Origin: Isoetes taiwanensis
Lineage: Eukaryota; Streptophyta; Lycopodiopsida; Isoetales; Isoetaceae
Direction of reading: 5' to 3'
Length of the DNA: 64,000 nt
Assembly (NCBI GenBank): GCA_021234155.1
Contig: JAJEKV010000035.1
Coordinates: 4,540,224 to 4,604,223 of the forward strand
Below, in pieces: positions 33,600 through 45,279 of the stretch (position 1 is the stretch's first letter; every line of letters begins with the position of its first letter). The notes under the pieces are model-generated. The model was not told where the DNA came from. It made no database searches and was given only the letters and a program-made list of their open reading frames with translations. Position numbers and translations under genes: made by a program.

Positions 33600-34930
33600 C
33601 TTCTGCCCAGAACATGACTTGGACTTCTCAAATTTGGATCTGTTATTGATTTTTTCCTTTGATCAGAGGTATGGAATAAGAGTTGAAATCCGGCTGATGA
33701 CAGAGCAGAAGACCCAAAAATGACAAAGATTATGCAGTTTTAGATTTAAACCTGGCATGAAACTGGGAATGAGACTCAATAAACAGAGATTTTGGATCAA
33801 ACAAAGCTCGAATTCAATCCGTTAAAAGCCATTAATAGATCAGCACTGCAATTATTTTGATGTATTGTTCTGATTCGACTCTGTTTTCTATCCTTTTCTG
33901 ATTTTTCTGATCATTCACTTTGTTCATGCCACATTTTGGATCAAACCCATCAAGCCCATCGTTTTGATTCTTGTGGAGCCGTTTTTCATAACCCAAGGCA
34001 GATTCAAGTGGATTGATAGGCTCTATAGAATCCACAGATGCTTTCCAACTCTTTGCAACAATAGATTTAAGCTTTTCAAAATCCTCACGAAGCCATTCTG
34101 CATCCAAGTCTTCAATCAAACTTTCTTCCAGGTATATCTCTTTTTAAGCCTCTGCATCACAAAAAGCTCTCAAAATTACCATGCACAGTATGTATCAGCC
34201 GCTTTGGTAATTTCAAAAATCGATGGTCGAGGAAACCCGCTCCAAGTTTGGGAAGTAAATCAAAATTATAGAGCCTGGATTTTCCCTTAATACGAATGCT
34301 CCTAAAGATTCTTGAAAACGTTTCTAAGAGGCAAAATTTGTCGCTATTATGCTGCTAGCATGAAAACACAGCACTCAAAAAGCCGCTCTCCATATTGCCA
34401 GGAAGGAATTCTCCCCTTTTAAATTATTTTGCCAAATCGGGCCTCAGACACAAATATTGTGTTCCAACGACTCCAGGCAAGAAACGGCAAACAGAGCAAG
34501 GCCATGAAGCAAAATCTCGCAGCATTTCCAGGTTTGATACTGGATTGACATGATTTTACCCTATTTCGACAGAAGTAACAGCGGTGACATTCGCAGAAGG
34601 ATGGACTGCAGGGCTTGATGTTGCCATAAATGCCATAAATGCACATGTGGCAGTGAAAAATTTTCTTTTTCTGATTTTAAGAAGACCAAAATTAGTAGAC
34701 GTGTCAAGCCGTGGGCTCTTCTCAGCCAGAAATATTAGACTTGAATTTTTATGAGAACAAATTATACTGCTTTATATAGGTAGTGAAAAAATAACTTTTA
34801 TAATAAATTATATAGTTACAACATATTTTACATTGGACGCAGAGACCATGGCGGTCTTGCTGTCACTATAATTACATCATCATGGTAGGTGGTCCACCTT
34901 ACAGAAAGAACATGCGGGGCTTCTTCTTAC
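33600..34930. other. Intergenic sequence
   Basis: No supported gene. A small minus-strand frame (33832-34119) is hydrophilic and has no recognisable domain. Confidence 0.45.
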
Positions 34931-35255
34931 CGTTTATAAGCTTTGGGGGCAACCTGAAGAACGTGAAATGCCTCACGAGGAGGTGCCTCGTGAGCCACCC
35001 GCTCGCCTGTCCAACCAATTTCTCCACCCTCCTCTCGCATCTTTTCATCAATCGCCGGGTCGAATATGCTCGAACCTCCGTGGATGTCATGCAATGCTTG
35101 CAAGATCCTTTAAGCTTTCTGGAGTTGCGAAATGTTCTTCCTCTCTTCCTCATCCCTTGAGGTCCCATAGCGTCTGCAATCACGAGCAAGCTTATCCCAA
35201 AGCCCTGGTAAGAGTGTAGCCTGAGCGGGATCTGTGCCATGTGTCAAGCCACCTA
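34930..35255 (-). pseudogene. Unrecognised coding relic, C-terminal exon
   Basis: Reading the minus strand after an acceptor-like TTTGTTCTAG, one frame gives GLTHGTDPAQATLLPGLWDK, then LARDCRRYGTSRDEEERKNI, a single TAA, then ILQALHDIHGGSSIFDPAID and a Lys-rich end before a stop near 34934. The sustained amino-acid character with only one stop suggests a decayed real exon. I do not recognise the family. Confidence 0.4.
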
Positions 35256-35426
35256 GAACAAAGAGAGTCTATTATTAACAATTACGGTGCCATTAGTCAT
35301 GAGTAACGAAGAAAAGGATGCAAAATTCAAAATAGATTGGAGAGCATTCATTCTATATAGGTGCATCCAATCACACACAGTAGCATACAAACGGTATCAT
35401 CATTGGGACAAGCAGTGCCTTTCTCG

Positions 35427-35446
35427 ACTCACGAGTCGAGAAAGGC
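35427..35446. repeat. Isolated CTCGACT...AGTCGAG palindrome
   Basis: TCTCGACTCACGAGTCGAGA differs by one base from the family consensus TCTCGACTCGCGAGTCGAGA. No other part of the palindrome-bearing satellites is present around it. The rest of 35260-36120 is AT-rich and shows no gene. Confidence 0.75.
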
Positions 35447-36120
35447 CCTAGGAAGTCAATGTGCAAGTATTTTCATTACAGAATATAATACAATTGTTCA
35501 TGTTTCTTTCAAAACGTTACAGAATTTTGCTATCTGAAATCATAGGTCACTGATCTTGATCACCATAATATTTAACCATCATTCAATTAGATTGGGATTA
35601 TGTCTATTCCAAAATCGCGCCGCATGACACCTTTTTGGGGCATTTATTGGTGTGAAGTTTTTTTTTTTAACTTTTACAAAACCATTGTGGATGCTGTATA
35701 TTTCTTTATTATTTTATATTTTCTTTAAATAAGGACTTAATTGGTTGCAATTAGCAATAATCAAACATATACCATTATAGTGAAAAAGAAGAGTTTTTTT
35801 ACATTAAGGAGCTGTTTCTTGTTTGTTTACTTCACTAAACTAAAAAAAATGAAGCAAATATTACAACATCATCCTAAGAAATGGTAATGTAGAACATAAA
35901 ATAACCTTTAATTGCAAGTTTTTAAGATTAAGTTAAGTTCAAATTTCATAATATACTAGGCAAATGAGGAGAATATGCTATACAAAACCATAAAAGATGT
36001 CATGTAAAATGATAAAAAGAACAAGAAGTTTACAAGAAAATGACTAAAGTAGTAGTTGTAAATCGCGCCAAGCGCGATTTAAGAATTGTGAAGAATTCTA
36101 AAAGTGATATGTTTCTGCTC

Positions 36121-36530
36121 ATTAGAAACCACCACCAACAGCAGAAATTTCTCGCTGCTTAAGGATCATGCAGCCTGCGCCATGGAAGCTAAGAGTTCCT
36201 TTCAAGGGATAATCCGGGCTAAACACTGCGGCAAATGTCATGAGGAGGCTGTTGGAATCCTGTGCTCTGCCCACTGCTTTGGAGTTTGGCGATGGCCCCC
36301 CGTTAATGCATCGTCTATAACCACAACAGTGCCAAATCCGACCGTGTTTGCAGCTCTCCCAGGCGCAGCTGCAACTACTATGCCCGTTTTAGTGGGCAGA
36401 TCGTGCATGTAAAACTGCAGATTCGTTTACCTCCAGTTTGATTGCCCCTTTGCCGCTGCAGCATACATTGCAAGACATAGTGTCATAACCCACCACGAAC
36501 TGAAGCTCCCATATCCTCTTTTCCATCGCT
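36121..36530 (-). pseudogene. Dirigent protein pseudogene
   Basis: On the minus strand, starting near 36530, one frame gives a signal-peptide-like WWVMTLCLAMYAAAAKGQS, a TAA, then NLQFYMHDLPTKTGIVVAAA and PGRAANTVGFGTVVVIDDAL, matching the dirigent 'FYMHD' strand and 'FGTVVVIDDALTEG' segment. After a frameshift another frame gives LLMTFAAVFSPDYPLKGTLS then FHGAG and REISAVGGG, the second half up to the VVGGTG loop, before a TAA. The dirigent match is clear; the stop and frameshift make it dead. It is more diverged from the 25636 gene than a recent duplicate would be. Confidence 0.8.
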
Positions 36531-36539
36531 ATTGTCCTC

Positions 36540-37585
36540 AAAAACATGTACTGGGTCTCCTAGATGCCCTGGCAGTGTCCTTTGCCAGTTTTATGATCCT
36601 GCTCTTCCTTCCCATTCACATTTTCTTCGTTTTTTTCATTCACATCAGAGAAGAAATCTGGAAAAGAGTCTCCAATCAGCTGTAAATAAAATGCCCAGTG
36701 CATCTATGGATATAAGTCTATCAAAAAGCAATGCCGAATAGACCTACTTACCAGACAATTTAGATCGACAGACTTGCAATCCTTCCTTGTGTGCAGAAAA
36801 ATATCAAAAAGAGGAGAGTTTGAAGATTTGGGGAGCTTCACAAGCTTTAACAAATGCTATAGCTGAAGGCCCTTATTACCTACGGTTCCTCCTGCATTAT
36901 TCTACATTTAGTTATCTGCTACCAAAATATATTCAAGCACTAATAGAGACTTCTAAAATCGTTTCCTTAGCTCTATTCATCATCCAGCTTGCTCCTGCAG
37001 TTTAACTGGATTGGGGAAATGATTTGGAAGCAAAAGAAATGCAAAATGTGAAGACCCATTGGGGAAAACCTTATAATCTCAGAAGAAGTAGTCGCTGCTC
37101 GCCATGGATTTACAAAAACCAAGCTGTTGCATTGCTCTACTGCAGCTCTTGCCCTGCACAACCAATATCGTCCACCAAATTATAAACCCAAAAACACAGA
37201 GGAACTAAAAGCGCAAACGATGAGAAGAAGGAAGAAGTCTCAGCTATGAATGTACTAGCAACAATCAAATGCTCTGGTTGCTTCCCTGCCACATCGCAGG
37301 AATTTTTAGAGGTGCCTGCCTCACGAAAAGAAAAAACAACCAGGCGCATGAAGCGCCTCACGAAAAGAAAAAACAGCCAACAAAAAAGAAAGAAAGAAAA
37401 GGGGGAAAAGGCCCACGAGGAAGGAAAAAAAAAGGGTGGGAAGAGAGAAAAAAGAGGGGGAAAAAGAGACGCACACCAGACGCATTTTGAAACTAAAAAA
37501 ACGGCGGACGCTTTTAAAATAGAAAAAAAAGCGGGCGTAAAAAATGTCCAAAAATAATGACATATTCCCAAAGTTCTTGAATGAT
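36540..37585. other. Intergenic sequence with a purine-rich block
   Basis: No supported gene. 37320-37550 is strongly purine-rich (GAAAAGAAAAAA-type) and contains two copies of GCCTCACGAAAAGAAAAAAC. The Lys-rich ORF over it is a composition artefact. Confidence 0.5.
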
Positions 37586-37587
37586 GG

Positions 37588-38386
37588 TTATTTCCCATCC
37601 ATAGCCCTCATGATCCCGTTGCTCTCCAGATCAACCCGCTTGAGGTTCGGATAGTTCCTTATCACATCGGCCAAGAAAATAGGGATTCTGCCAACACCAA
37701 AACGAGATTATAAGACAACCACTTATCCATTTCATGCTCTTCTGATCAATAACTCTTTGCAATAATTGTATTGTCCGAGTTATGATAGCACTTGTAGGCG
37801 GTGTCGTCTGTGATCGTCGTGTTGTGTTTGTTAAAATCCTGGTATACTTCATAAATTCTTTCCAGCCTTTTCACCATAATAGGCTCACCCTTCGTGATGG
37901 CCGGATCGAGGTCTGACACATGCTCGACCCTTTTGTTTCCCCAAACAAACTTGAACTTCAAAACGGACAGGCCGAGTACACCAAGGACATTGACAACATT
38001 TTTCTTTGCCATACAAGACCATATGGCCACTTTGAATCCCCGGTCCAGGCACCATTTCATAACCTCTTTCACTTAAAGCTGAGGATAGACGATCTTAGAC
38101 CCTACCATTGTCGGCTTTGTGAGGTGTTAAGCTCAGGGATATCACCATCGTAGTATACTGCAGCCAAGACTCCATTCACGTCAAAAATTACAAGTTTGGT
38201 GGACCCATTTGGATCCCAGTTCAAGCTTAGCTCTGACCAGATTTCTTGATCGAGATTCAGAGTCGAGATCTTTACTCTTTCAGGTCCTTTCTCGATGGTC
38301 CCACTGTCTTGTACTGGACTACCTTTGTTGGATGCAGTGTCCTCCTGTGCAATTGAATTGCCAGTACATCCTTGTGATTGTGACAA
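37588..38386 (-). pseudogene. FCP1/NIF-like HAD phosphatase domain
   Basis: At least three minus-strand exons. The first (38386-38102) has a Ser/Gly/Glu-rich leader and ends with KLVIFDVNGVLAAVYYDGD, the HAD motif I of FCP1-like proteins, with Asn where the second Asp is usual. The next (about 38075-37746) reads VMKWCLDRGFKVAIWSCMAK (motif II) and ITDDTAYKCYHN (the usual D-D-S-P-x-K block, here DDTAYK). The last (about 37690-37588) reads FLADVIRNYPNLKRVDLESN and ends at a TAA. Reading frames between exons are not all clean. The catalytic pattern is weakened, so it may be a pseudo-phosphatase or a pseudogene. Such proteins dephosphorylate Ser in nuclear or mitochondrial partners; the partner here is unknown. 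Confidence 0.65.
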
Positions 38387-38496
38387 TGATCCTGATTGAT
38401 TTCGCCTGATGTCCCTGGAATGATGAAGGCCATCAATTAAGAAAGGAGGTTTCCATGTGAGAAATGGAAAAAACGTTAAGACTTGGACGGTTTCTC

Positions 38497-38516
38497 AACG
38501 CGCGAGTCGAGAAACC
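38497..38516. repeat. Isolated palindrome variant in an intron-like stretch
   Basis: TCTCAACGCGCGAGTCGAGA is a two-base variant of the TCTCGACTCGCGAGTCGAGA family. Confidence 0.6.
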
Positions 38517-40187
38517 CTCGAAAAGGAAAATAAACTAACCTCATCAAAGATTCTCTATTATTTGCTCCTTCGATATGCGAGGGTTCATCCTGGCTATCAT
38601 CTTTATCTCCGTCATCTTCGTTCTTATTACTTTTGCCAGTCTTTCTGTCTTGAAAATAGTAATGAAGCAGATCCAGGTATGACATAATGGTCTCAACCAG
38701 GTCCTTGTTCCCAACCATAGATATTGTTTTTCATTCCATAGAGCATACCCCCTTGAGAGAATAGGCCATTCATATACCACTCACATACAATCTGATCTGC
38801 CTCGACCAAGCTTGTAATAAAGTACTTGATAACTCTCGACCGGATAGGAATTCTATGTATTGGACCTGTAGCACCATCAGTGCTGACTTTGTTAAGTGAT
38901 GGCACATCCTCCATAAATCTACCGCCCATCCAGGATTCCATATGCTCCTGAGAAATCATGAACTTATCGACATAGTGGTGCTCCCTTGACAACCACTTGT
39001 CCAAGTCTGCATTTGACCTTGAAACCAGAAACAAACTTATGTTGGCAAAACTTGGTGCCTTTGGCAGGCCAAGTCTACATTCATGTTCCAACTCGTATAT
39101 GGAATACAAGACTTTGTTGTTAATATTCGTTGCCCACTGTGACACAACAGTTGTCTGATTGCCCGACATGCAGAAGATAAGGAAACTGAAAGTATCTAGC
39201 TCAGGCATATCCAGACACGTCTTATACCATTGCTCAATGTCAGCTTTTTCATAAAATAGGGTGGGGTCTTCGATCATATTCACGACAAATAGGGCCACAG
39301 GTCCAGCCGCTAGTTCCAGACCATCGAATCCCTTGTGACCCAAGGTTACTAAGAAGGGAGGGGAGCTATCGTTCGTCTTAAATGGCACCACCTCGAATCC
39401 AAGCTTCCGCTTCAGAAGTGCCACAGCACGTTCAGGAAAGGGGGCTTTGACGTTCCATTTAAGCCTCATGTTGATGTAGGGTTGGCATAGCCAGTTCAAT
39501 TCCTTCATGTCATCCTCATCAAGCGCGGCCTTCTCCTTATTAATCAAAATCATGGCATGCATTGGATGTAACATTGCAGAATTCTGTAATGTCTTCTTCC
39601 AATGCACGTCGTCTCTTCAGGACTGTCGCATAGTCCTTTGCGTCCTACATTTTTGAACTCCTAGTCTTCCTTAGCAGGATTGGCCCATCCAGGATTTTGC
39701 CCTGTAGGTCGAGCGTTTCTTTGTCTGTGAGGCCCTGTATCCTTTTCATGAACTGCTTGTCAAACAACTTTGGATCTGGCCTTGTTGGCAATTCTCCATT
39801 GCTGTCCTTAAGCTTGCCTCTTGTCCAGAGAGCTCAAATCTCAGTCCATTTTATCCAGACTGCCTCACTGCACAAAATGAGGTCATATTGGTCCGATAGA
39901 GATTCCCTGCCCTTTCTTGGTGTTTTCTTCTTTTTCTCATCTTCATCATCCCCCTCGTCATCTTTCTGGCCTTCCAGAAGAACATATCTGCACAGTTTCT
40001 CGAAGGTTTTCCACTTATCTGAGGGAGCCCTGTTTCCTTTAGGCCGCTAAGGACAACCCAATGTCTTCCACTGTTGCCGAGCGTGTATGATCTGGTCAGG
40101 ATACGGGCTACAATGAATAAATGGAACTATGTTAGAACAGTTATTTAGATAATCCATGGGAAGAGAACATACAGAGGGTGTGGGGCT

Positions 40188-40660
40188 TTAGTCGAAAAAG
40201 TTCCCAAATACAAGGAAGCCCCTGAATAGCAATAAATTAACAATCCTGGGTATTCTCGACTCCGAGTCGAGAAAATCCATGGGAAGACAAAAAACAGACG
40301 CGAGTCGAGAAAGTCCTCAATTGCAAGGAAGCCGCTGAATAGCAGTAAATTAACAATTCTGGATATTCTTGACTCGGGAGTCGAGAAAATCCATGGGAAG
40401 ATAAAAAACAGAGGGTGCGAGGCTTTCTCGACTCGCGAGTCGAGAAAGTCTCCAATTGCAAGGAAGCCTCTGCATAGCAGTAAATTAACAATTCTGGGTA
40501 TTCTCGCGGAATCGAGAAAGCCCCCAATTGCAAGGAAGCCTCTGCATAGTAGTAAGTTAACAAATTCTGGGTATTCTTGACTCGCGAGTCGAGAATATCT
40601 AGAAGAAGACAAAAACCAGAGGGTGCGGGGGCTTTCTCGACTCGGGAGTCGAGAATCGCC
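40188..40660. repeat. Tandem array (about 115-bp units) carrying palindromes
   Basis: Units share TTGCAAGGAAGCCTCTGCAT, then AGCAGTAAATTAACAATTCT, then GGGTATTC, and carry copies of the TCTCGACTCGCGAGTCGAGA palindrome or variants at about 40255, 40299, 40367, 40430, 40501, 40573 and 40633. Some units hold two palindromes. The array lies between coding blocks of the ParB-like gene, so it would be intronic. Confidence 0.85.
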
Positions 40661-41177
40661 TTGGTGCAGGCTGAGAAAATACCTTATGTAGCTGGCACTT
40701 GCTGCTATTGTATTCTGGCAGTGGCTAATGCTGGCAACCTCGGTGGGTGGTGTATCCGCTGAGAGAATTCTGCACTCCCATTAGGAATACCGATCCTTAA
40801 ACCTCTGTGGGACCTCCTTTTCTGTCTGCAACACTTGTGCTGCCCTCACGGAATGCTGGCCATTCACAACCCAGAACCTCACATCTTTATCCTTCAGGTC
40901 TTCCTCAGTGCTCCACTTGAATAACTCACCTGTAGCTCTGCTGAATGGTATTACGTCTGCAGGCATTGGATCCGCAACAGGATGACGCACCATGAGGTTC
41001 AGTATCTTTAGCATGTGAGCTGGATTAAATTCCCTGTGGTTGAAGAGGACCGCATCATCAATGCAAACCTTCAAGCGTCTTATGTCCAGTAGCAACTTGT
41101 AGCCAATCCCCAGTGGATAAAACTGAGCCAGGCGCACCATCTTTTGGGCCCCCTCTGCGACTTCTTTATTTGGTCGT

Positions 41178-41499
41178 GGGTAAAAGCATGTTAGGGTGTC
41201 CCTTAAAAAGTATTATTTAGTGACTAAAAAGGTACCTAAAAAGGTAGCCAGGAATGGGTACTGGGTACCTGTATAATATCTCAATATAAGGTATGTTTTA
41301 GAACTTTTTATATATATATTGGTCTCCGATAGCATTATCTTTACCTTAACTTTGAATATTACCATGTCCTTGACTTTTATTTTGGATTTTTGTATTAGTT
41401 TTAATGAAAAGAAAAATGAGAAAGTACCCAGTTCAGAAGTACCTAGTGTATGTACTTTTGCAGGTTCCAAAAGTGGTACACCCTAACATGCTTTTACCC
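41178..41499. mobile_element. MITE with 22-bp perfect terminal inverted repeats
   Basis: The left end GGGTAAAAGCATGTTAGGG and three more bases are perfectly complementary to the right end. It is flanked by TCGT on both sides (41174-41177 and 41500-41503), a likely 4-bp TSD. The element is 322 bp, AT-rich and non-coding. A diverged relative lies at 28970-29245. It interrupts a coding block of the ParB-like gene, since coding-like sequence abuts both ends. Confidence 0.85.
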
Positions 41500-42864
41500 T
41501 CGTCTGGATCCAAGAAGTAGCAGTCTACCATTTCATCATCTTTCGCATCGGAATCCTCGCTGGAGCGCTTTCAGTTTTCCCGCTTGCACTCTTCTCTGGA
41601 CTTTTCTCCCTCTAAACAACATCTGAGTGCTTTAAACTCTTAAGCACGTTGGATGCGAACATCCCTGTGTTAAAGGGCTTCTTCTTCACCCTGGAAATTT
41701 CCCTTCAATCTCCCTTGAAGTGTGCATCCCAGCCTCCTTCATCCCTTCCAAATCCTTCCAGCCCAAGTTCTGGCAATTTAAAGGCATTGGCCTTCTGTCA
41801 GTCCCCTTGGCCTTGCTCATCGATGTAGAAGAATAATTTGAGACTGACAATTTCCTGGTGTGGTAAAAATTTTCCTTCACTACGTCTTCCACATATAAAG
41901 TGACATGTCTTGGATCATGGGTAGCAACAGATAGGACCACACCGACCTTCTTATACTTGTCGCCGGAACTTCTTTTGTCCTTGTGCCAGAAAAACAATTC
42001 TTTTTCTTTCCCACAAGATGTTACTTCCACATACCACCAGCAATCCGCTAGCAGTTCTTTCTCCAATCCTTCAAGGACGAAGAATGGAGTTCTACCAGTG
42101 ATGACGAATGTTTCTGCCGTAAATAATGCAAGGCTAAAATATCGTCAGAACAGGTAGACGAATTGAATCAAATTTGAGTGCTTACCGGGAGGCATACAGA
42201 TAATAATGATAGTCAGTAGGACAAAAAAACCAAGCACATATAATGATAGTGTGCATGAAAAAAACTCAAGTTAGAGTTCTTTATGGAAAAAACCAGCATG
42301 CCCTTCTTTTCTTTTCTTTTCTTTTTTCCTTTTTTTTTTGGGCCGAGGGGTGTACGTGTATGATCCAAAGTTGCCATATTGGAATGTTTGTCTTATATTT
42401 TGTATTGGCTCGTTTCTTCTACGTTATGTTGAAATACGCAATATTTCTTTGGCGAAACCAAAATCATTGAGGAGGGGGCTTGATCTGGACGGCCTTCTTT
42501 GCCTACGTGCTCAGATATTGTTCCCGCAAGGGGATTTACATCATTTACCTATTATTATGCCTTTGAAATGTTTCTCGATATGTAGTCCTAATGCTCTGAT
42601 TTGCAAACCAAAAGCTTTTTTTTTTTTTTTCAGAGCTTAAATAACAATTTCATCCCTCCAACCTTCCTTCAATCTTTCCATATCTTTGCAGCAAGTCTAA
42701 GCTACTATTAAATTTTTATTTTTTTCATTGATAATGATATTTGATCTCCATCTTAAAATGTAATGTATGCATCAAAATTTATCTTATCAATATGTTCCAT
42801 TCATTGAAGGTTATAGTCCAATATTTCTGAAAGATGAACTTTAGAACATCATTGAGTTAATTTA

Positions 42865-44277
42865 CTATGATTCTTCCTGCGTTATTTCAAGTGCCGATTG
42901 TGCTAAAACACCTTTGGCTAAGATTTCATTGAAATGATCTGTAAAGTGGACCTCATCCCAATAGATATATTTGGAAGGATCAGGGCACGATTCAGCTTTG
43001 ACAAGCATTCCGTTTATGAATGCAGATGTACCACATGGTACCTCTGGATTATAGTTGTAAGGTCCTCCAGCTCCACAACAAGCCGACAGCGTATTTGTGA
43101 TTCCTGTAGATTTTCATAATTGATTAGTTTTTGTTGCTACAATAATGCAACTAAAGAATCTTATAAAAGTCGTACCATATTTTAACGGATTGTTCAAGAC
43201 TTCAGTATATATGCCAAATAAGTCTGCATAGACGATGCATGCATCTTGTAACACCTTTTTTAATTTTTCTATTTCGGCTTTCAACAAACGATTATGGTAC
43301 ACATCAATACTATTATAGTATTCTAAGCATCCATATTGATCACGTAAAGGAAAAAGGGTTCCCAATAATGTTAGATATAATGGGGTGCAGCCTTCTGGAG
43401 GAATATTAACCACAAGAAAATTGCGTGCTCCAGAATCATAAAGAGTCTGCTTATAAAATTTCAACAACAAAGTTAGCTATAATTTTAATTCTAAAGGCAT
43501 GAAGATGACAAAGGAAAGAAGGGACCTTTATAGCCGTGGCGATACTTCCCACTACCAAAGGAACTAAACTTGATATATTAGAGTAACCGGATAGAGCAGC
43601 AAATGTATAGTCATTGCCACCTATTTCTCCCACCACATGTAGTCCTGTCTCAAATGCATAAAGGGGAGGGCTACGACCATCTAAAAGGAAGAAAAAAAAT
43701 GGATGCAATTAGAGGTGGATTCTTTCCATATATTTTAACAATGCAACATCATTACCTGCTCCTTCTGCGACAAGAAATTTGAACCTCAAGTACCATTCAA
43801 CCTGTTTACCAAGGTAAAATGGAACAAGCGCAGAAATTCCAAGGGTAGCTAAAAATGTATTATTAAGAGCTGTGGCGCCAGCAACAGCAAAGTCAACTCC
43901 ATGCTTAAAATCAACACCTAAGGATTGTAGATAAGGACTTAGAAGAGGGAGTTTGAAGAATTGAGCTGCATCATCAAACAAATGTCCAAATTGTCAATCT
44001 TTGTTATAGCACGTTAAAAAATGTCACAAATCGACAAATATATACCAATATGGTCTATCATGAGACGCCCATCAGAGTATCGATTTGCGGGATGCTTAAA
44101 GAAGGTGCGGCCATAAGGGGGTGTTTGAGCACGTTTGGTTTCTAGAGGAAATGCGGCCACTGCATTTCCAGTGTCAGACAACGAATCCCCAAATTGAAAA
44201 AGGGCTGCATCAAATTTACATGCATAGCATTGCATCACCATAAACAAAGACACCACCAAGACCCATCTCATTGCCAT
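42865..44277 (-). CDS. GDSL esterase/lipase, five exons
   Basis: Exons on the minus strand are 44277-44046, 43965-43756, 43680-43526, 43446-43176 and 43103-42865. All four introns have GT-AG ends, and the total of 1107 bases gives 368 residues, typical for the family. Residues 1-20 are a signal peptide (WVLVVSLFMVMQCYA). Block I is ALFQFGDSLSDTGN with the nucleophile Ser. Block II lies in VDFAVAGATALN (Gly). Block III is VGEIGGNDYTFA (Asn). Block V is YIYWDEVHFTDHF, with the Asp and His that complete the catalytic set. Such enzymes are secreted SGNH-fold hydrolases acting on esters of lipids, cell-wall acetyl groups or specialised metabolites; the substrate is unknown. No break was seen, so this appears functional. 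Confidence 0.95.
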
Positions 44278-44387
44278 TTTTAATCTTTATCCCTCCCTTC
44301 TATGTGATAGCCTATTTTATATTGAAGAAAAATATCTATTGCATGAACCGAATTTCCTGGCATTTTGCAAGTCTCTTTGTGTAATAG

Positions 44388-44508
44388 AATTGCACTTTAT
44401 AGTGCAGATTCTCGGGGAGGAATCCCCGCTGACGCGGGTCAGCGCAGAGGCGGATGACTCCCCGGGAATTTGATGACTCCCCGGGAATTTGCACTAAAGC
44501 GCAATTTT
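44388..44508. mobile_element. Small fold-back element
   Basis: The left arm AATTGCACTTTATAGTGCAG...CTCGGGGAG and the right arm CTCCCCGGGAATTTGCACTA...GCAATT form an imperfect inverted repeat of about 30 bp. The inner part contains a direct duplication of GATGACTCCCCGGGAATTT. No coding capacity. Confidence 0.6.
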
Positions 44509-44859
44509 GTTAACGTGTATGCAACTTATGTTGCATTTAGCGAATCAGGTTGTGCCACATGTCCACACCAATTTCAAGGCCGTGATCGACCATTTCTTCC
44601 TCTCTTTCCTTGGCCATGGCGGAGCATGCCGCTATGGCGCCAGGCTGCCGATCTTCAATCTTGCTTGATTTTTTGTTCCTTGTAGCGTTTATGGGCTACT
44701 CTGTTGTGCAGGCGCCAGCTATGGCGCCGATGGCGCCAGTGATCTTGTGTGACTATGACAAAGGCGATAACTTCTCCGATGATCTTTTTTGCAGATCTTG
44801 ATGTCAGATCTAAAGTCTATTATCTACTTGCGTTTGTGTTTTCAGGAAAATTTGCTCTA

Positions 44860-45275
44860 TCTTTGTCTGGTAGGTTTTACTCCTTCGAAGCTCTCATGTT
44901 TTCTGTTGTGTTTTCAGGAAAATTTGCTCTATCTTTGTCTGGTAGGTTTTACTCCTTCGAAGCTCTCATGTTTTCTGTTGCTCTATCTTTGTCTGGTAGG
45001 TTTTACTCCTTCGACTCTCATGTTTTCTGTTTCTTTCTGTATAGCATGTTGGTAGGTTTTACTCCTTCGAAGCTCTCATATTTTCTGTTTCTTTCTTTAT
45101 AGCATGTTTTCTGTTCCTTTCTTTATAGCTTTGTATTTGTCGTCTTTTCTCTCTTTCTGTATAGCATGTTGGTAGGTTTTACTCCTTCGAAGCTCTCATA
45201 TTTTCTGTTTCTTTCTTTATAGCATGTTTTCTGTTCCTTTCTTTATAGCTTTGTATTTGTCGTCTTTTCTCTAAT
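44860..45275. repeat. Complex minisatellite
   Basis: Repeats of GGTAGGTTTTACTCCTTCGA AGCTCTCAT occur six times. The first units have a period of about 72 bp with GGAAAATTTGCTCTATCTTT; later ones have a period of about 130 bp with TATAGCATGTTTTCTGTTCC. The frames open here only because units are multiples or near multiples of three. Confidence 0.85.
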
Positions 45276-45279
45276 GTTC

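Larger units (their letters stand above)
38476..42130 (-). pseudogene. Unrecognised multi-exon gene with a ParB-like GQH motif
   Basis: Four coding blocks run along the minus strand. About 42125-41690: TFVITGRTPFFVLEGLEKEL then an aromatic-rich segment (ADCWWYVEVTSCGKEKELFF). About 41560-40781: an acidic DAKDDEMVDCYFLDPD, split by a MITE, then MVRLAQFYPLGIGYKLLLD and FWVVNGQHSVRAAQVLQ, similar to the 'DGQHRL' catalytic motif of ParB/sulfiredoxin-like domains. About 40110-39660: a Lys/Glu-rich block beginning KWKTFEKLCRYVLLEGQKDD, with stops. 39607-38476: a 304-codon open frame, frameshifted near 38700 and continuing as LVETIMSYLDLLHYYFQ. The long open frame argues for a fairly young or partly active gene; the MITE, stops and frameshift suggest this copy is broken. 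I do not recognise the long C-terminal domain. Confidence 0.5.

Noticed and set aside
36061-36081. Short palindrome AAATCGCGCCAAGCGCGATTT
   Set aside because: It is a perfect inverted repeat but occurs only once here. I could not link it to either palindrome family.
37246-37557. Lys-rich ORF and its overlapping frames on both strands
   Set aside because: It is explained by a purine-rich low-complexity tract.
42618-42633. Poly-T run followed by CAG, as a possible retroposed poly-A end
   Set aside because: No target-site duplication was found. It may be an ordinary polypyrimidine tract.
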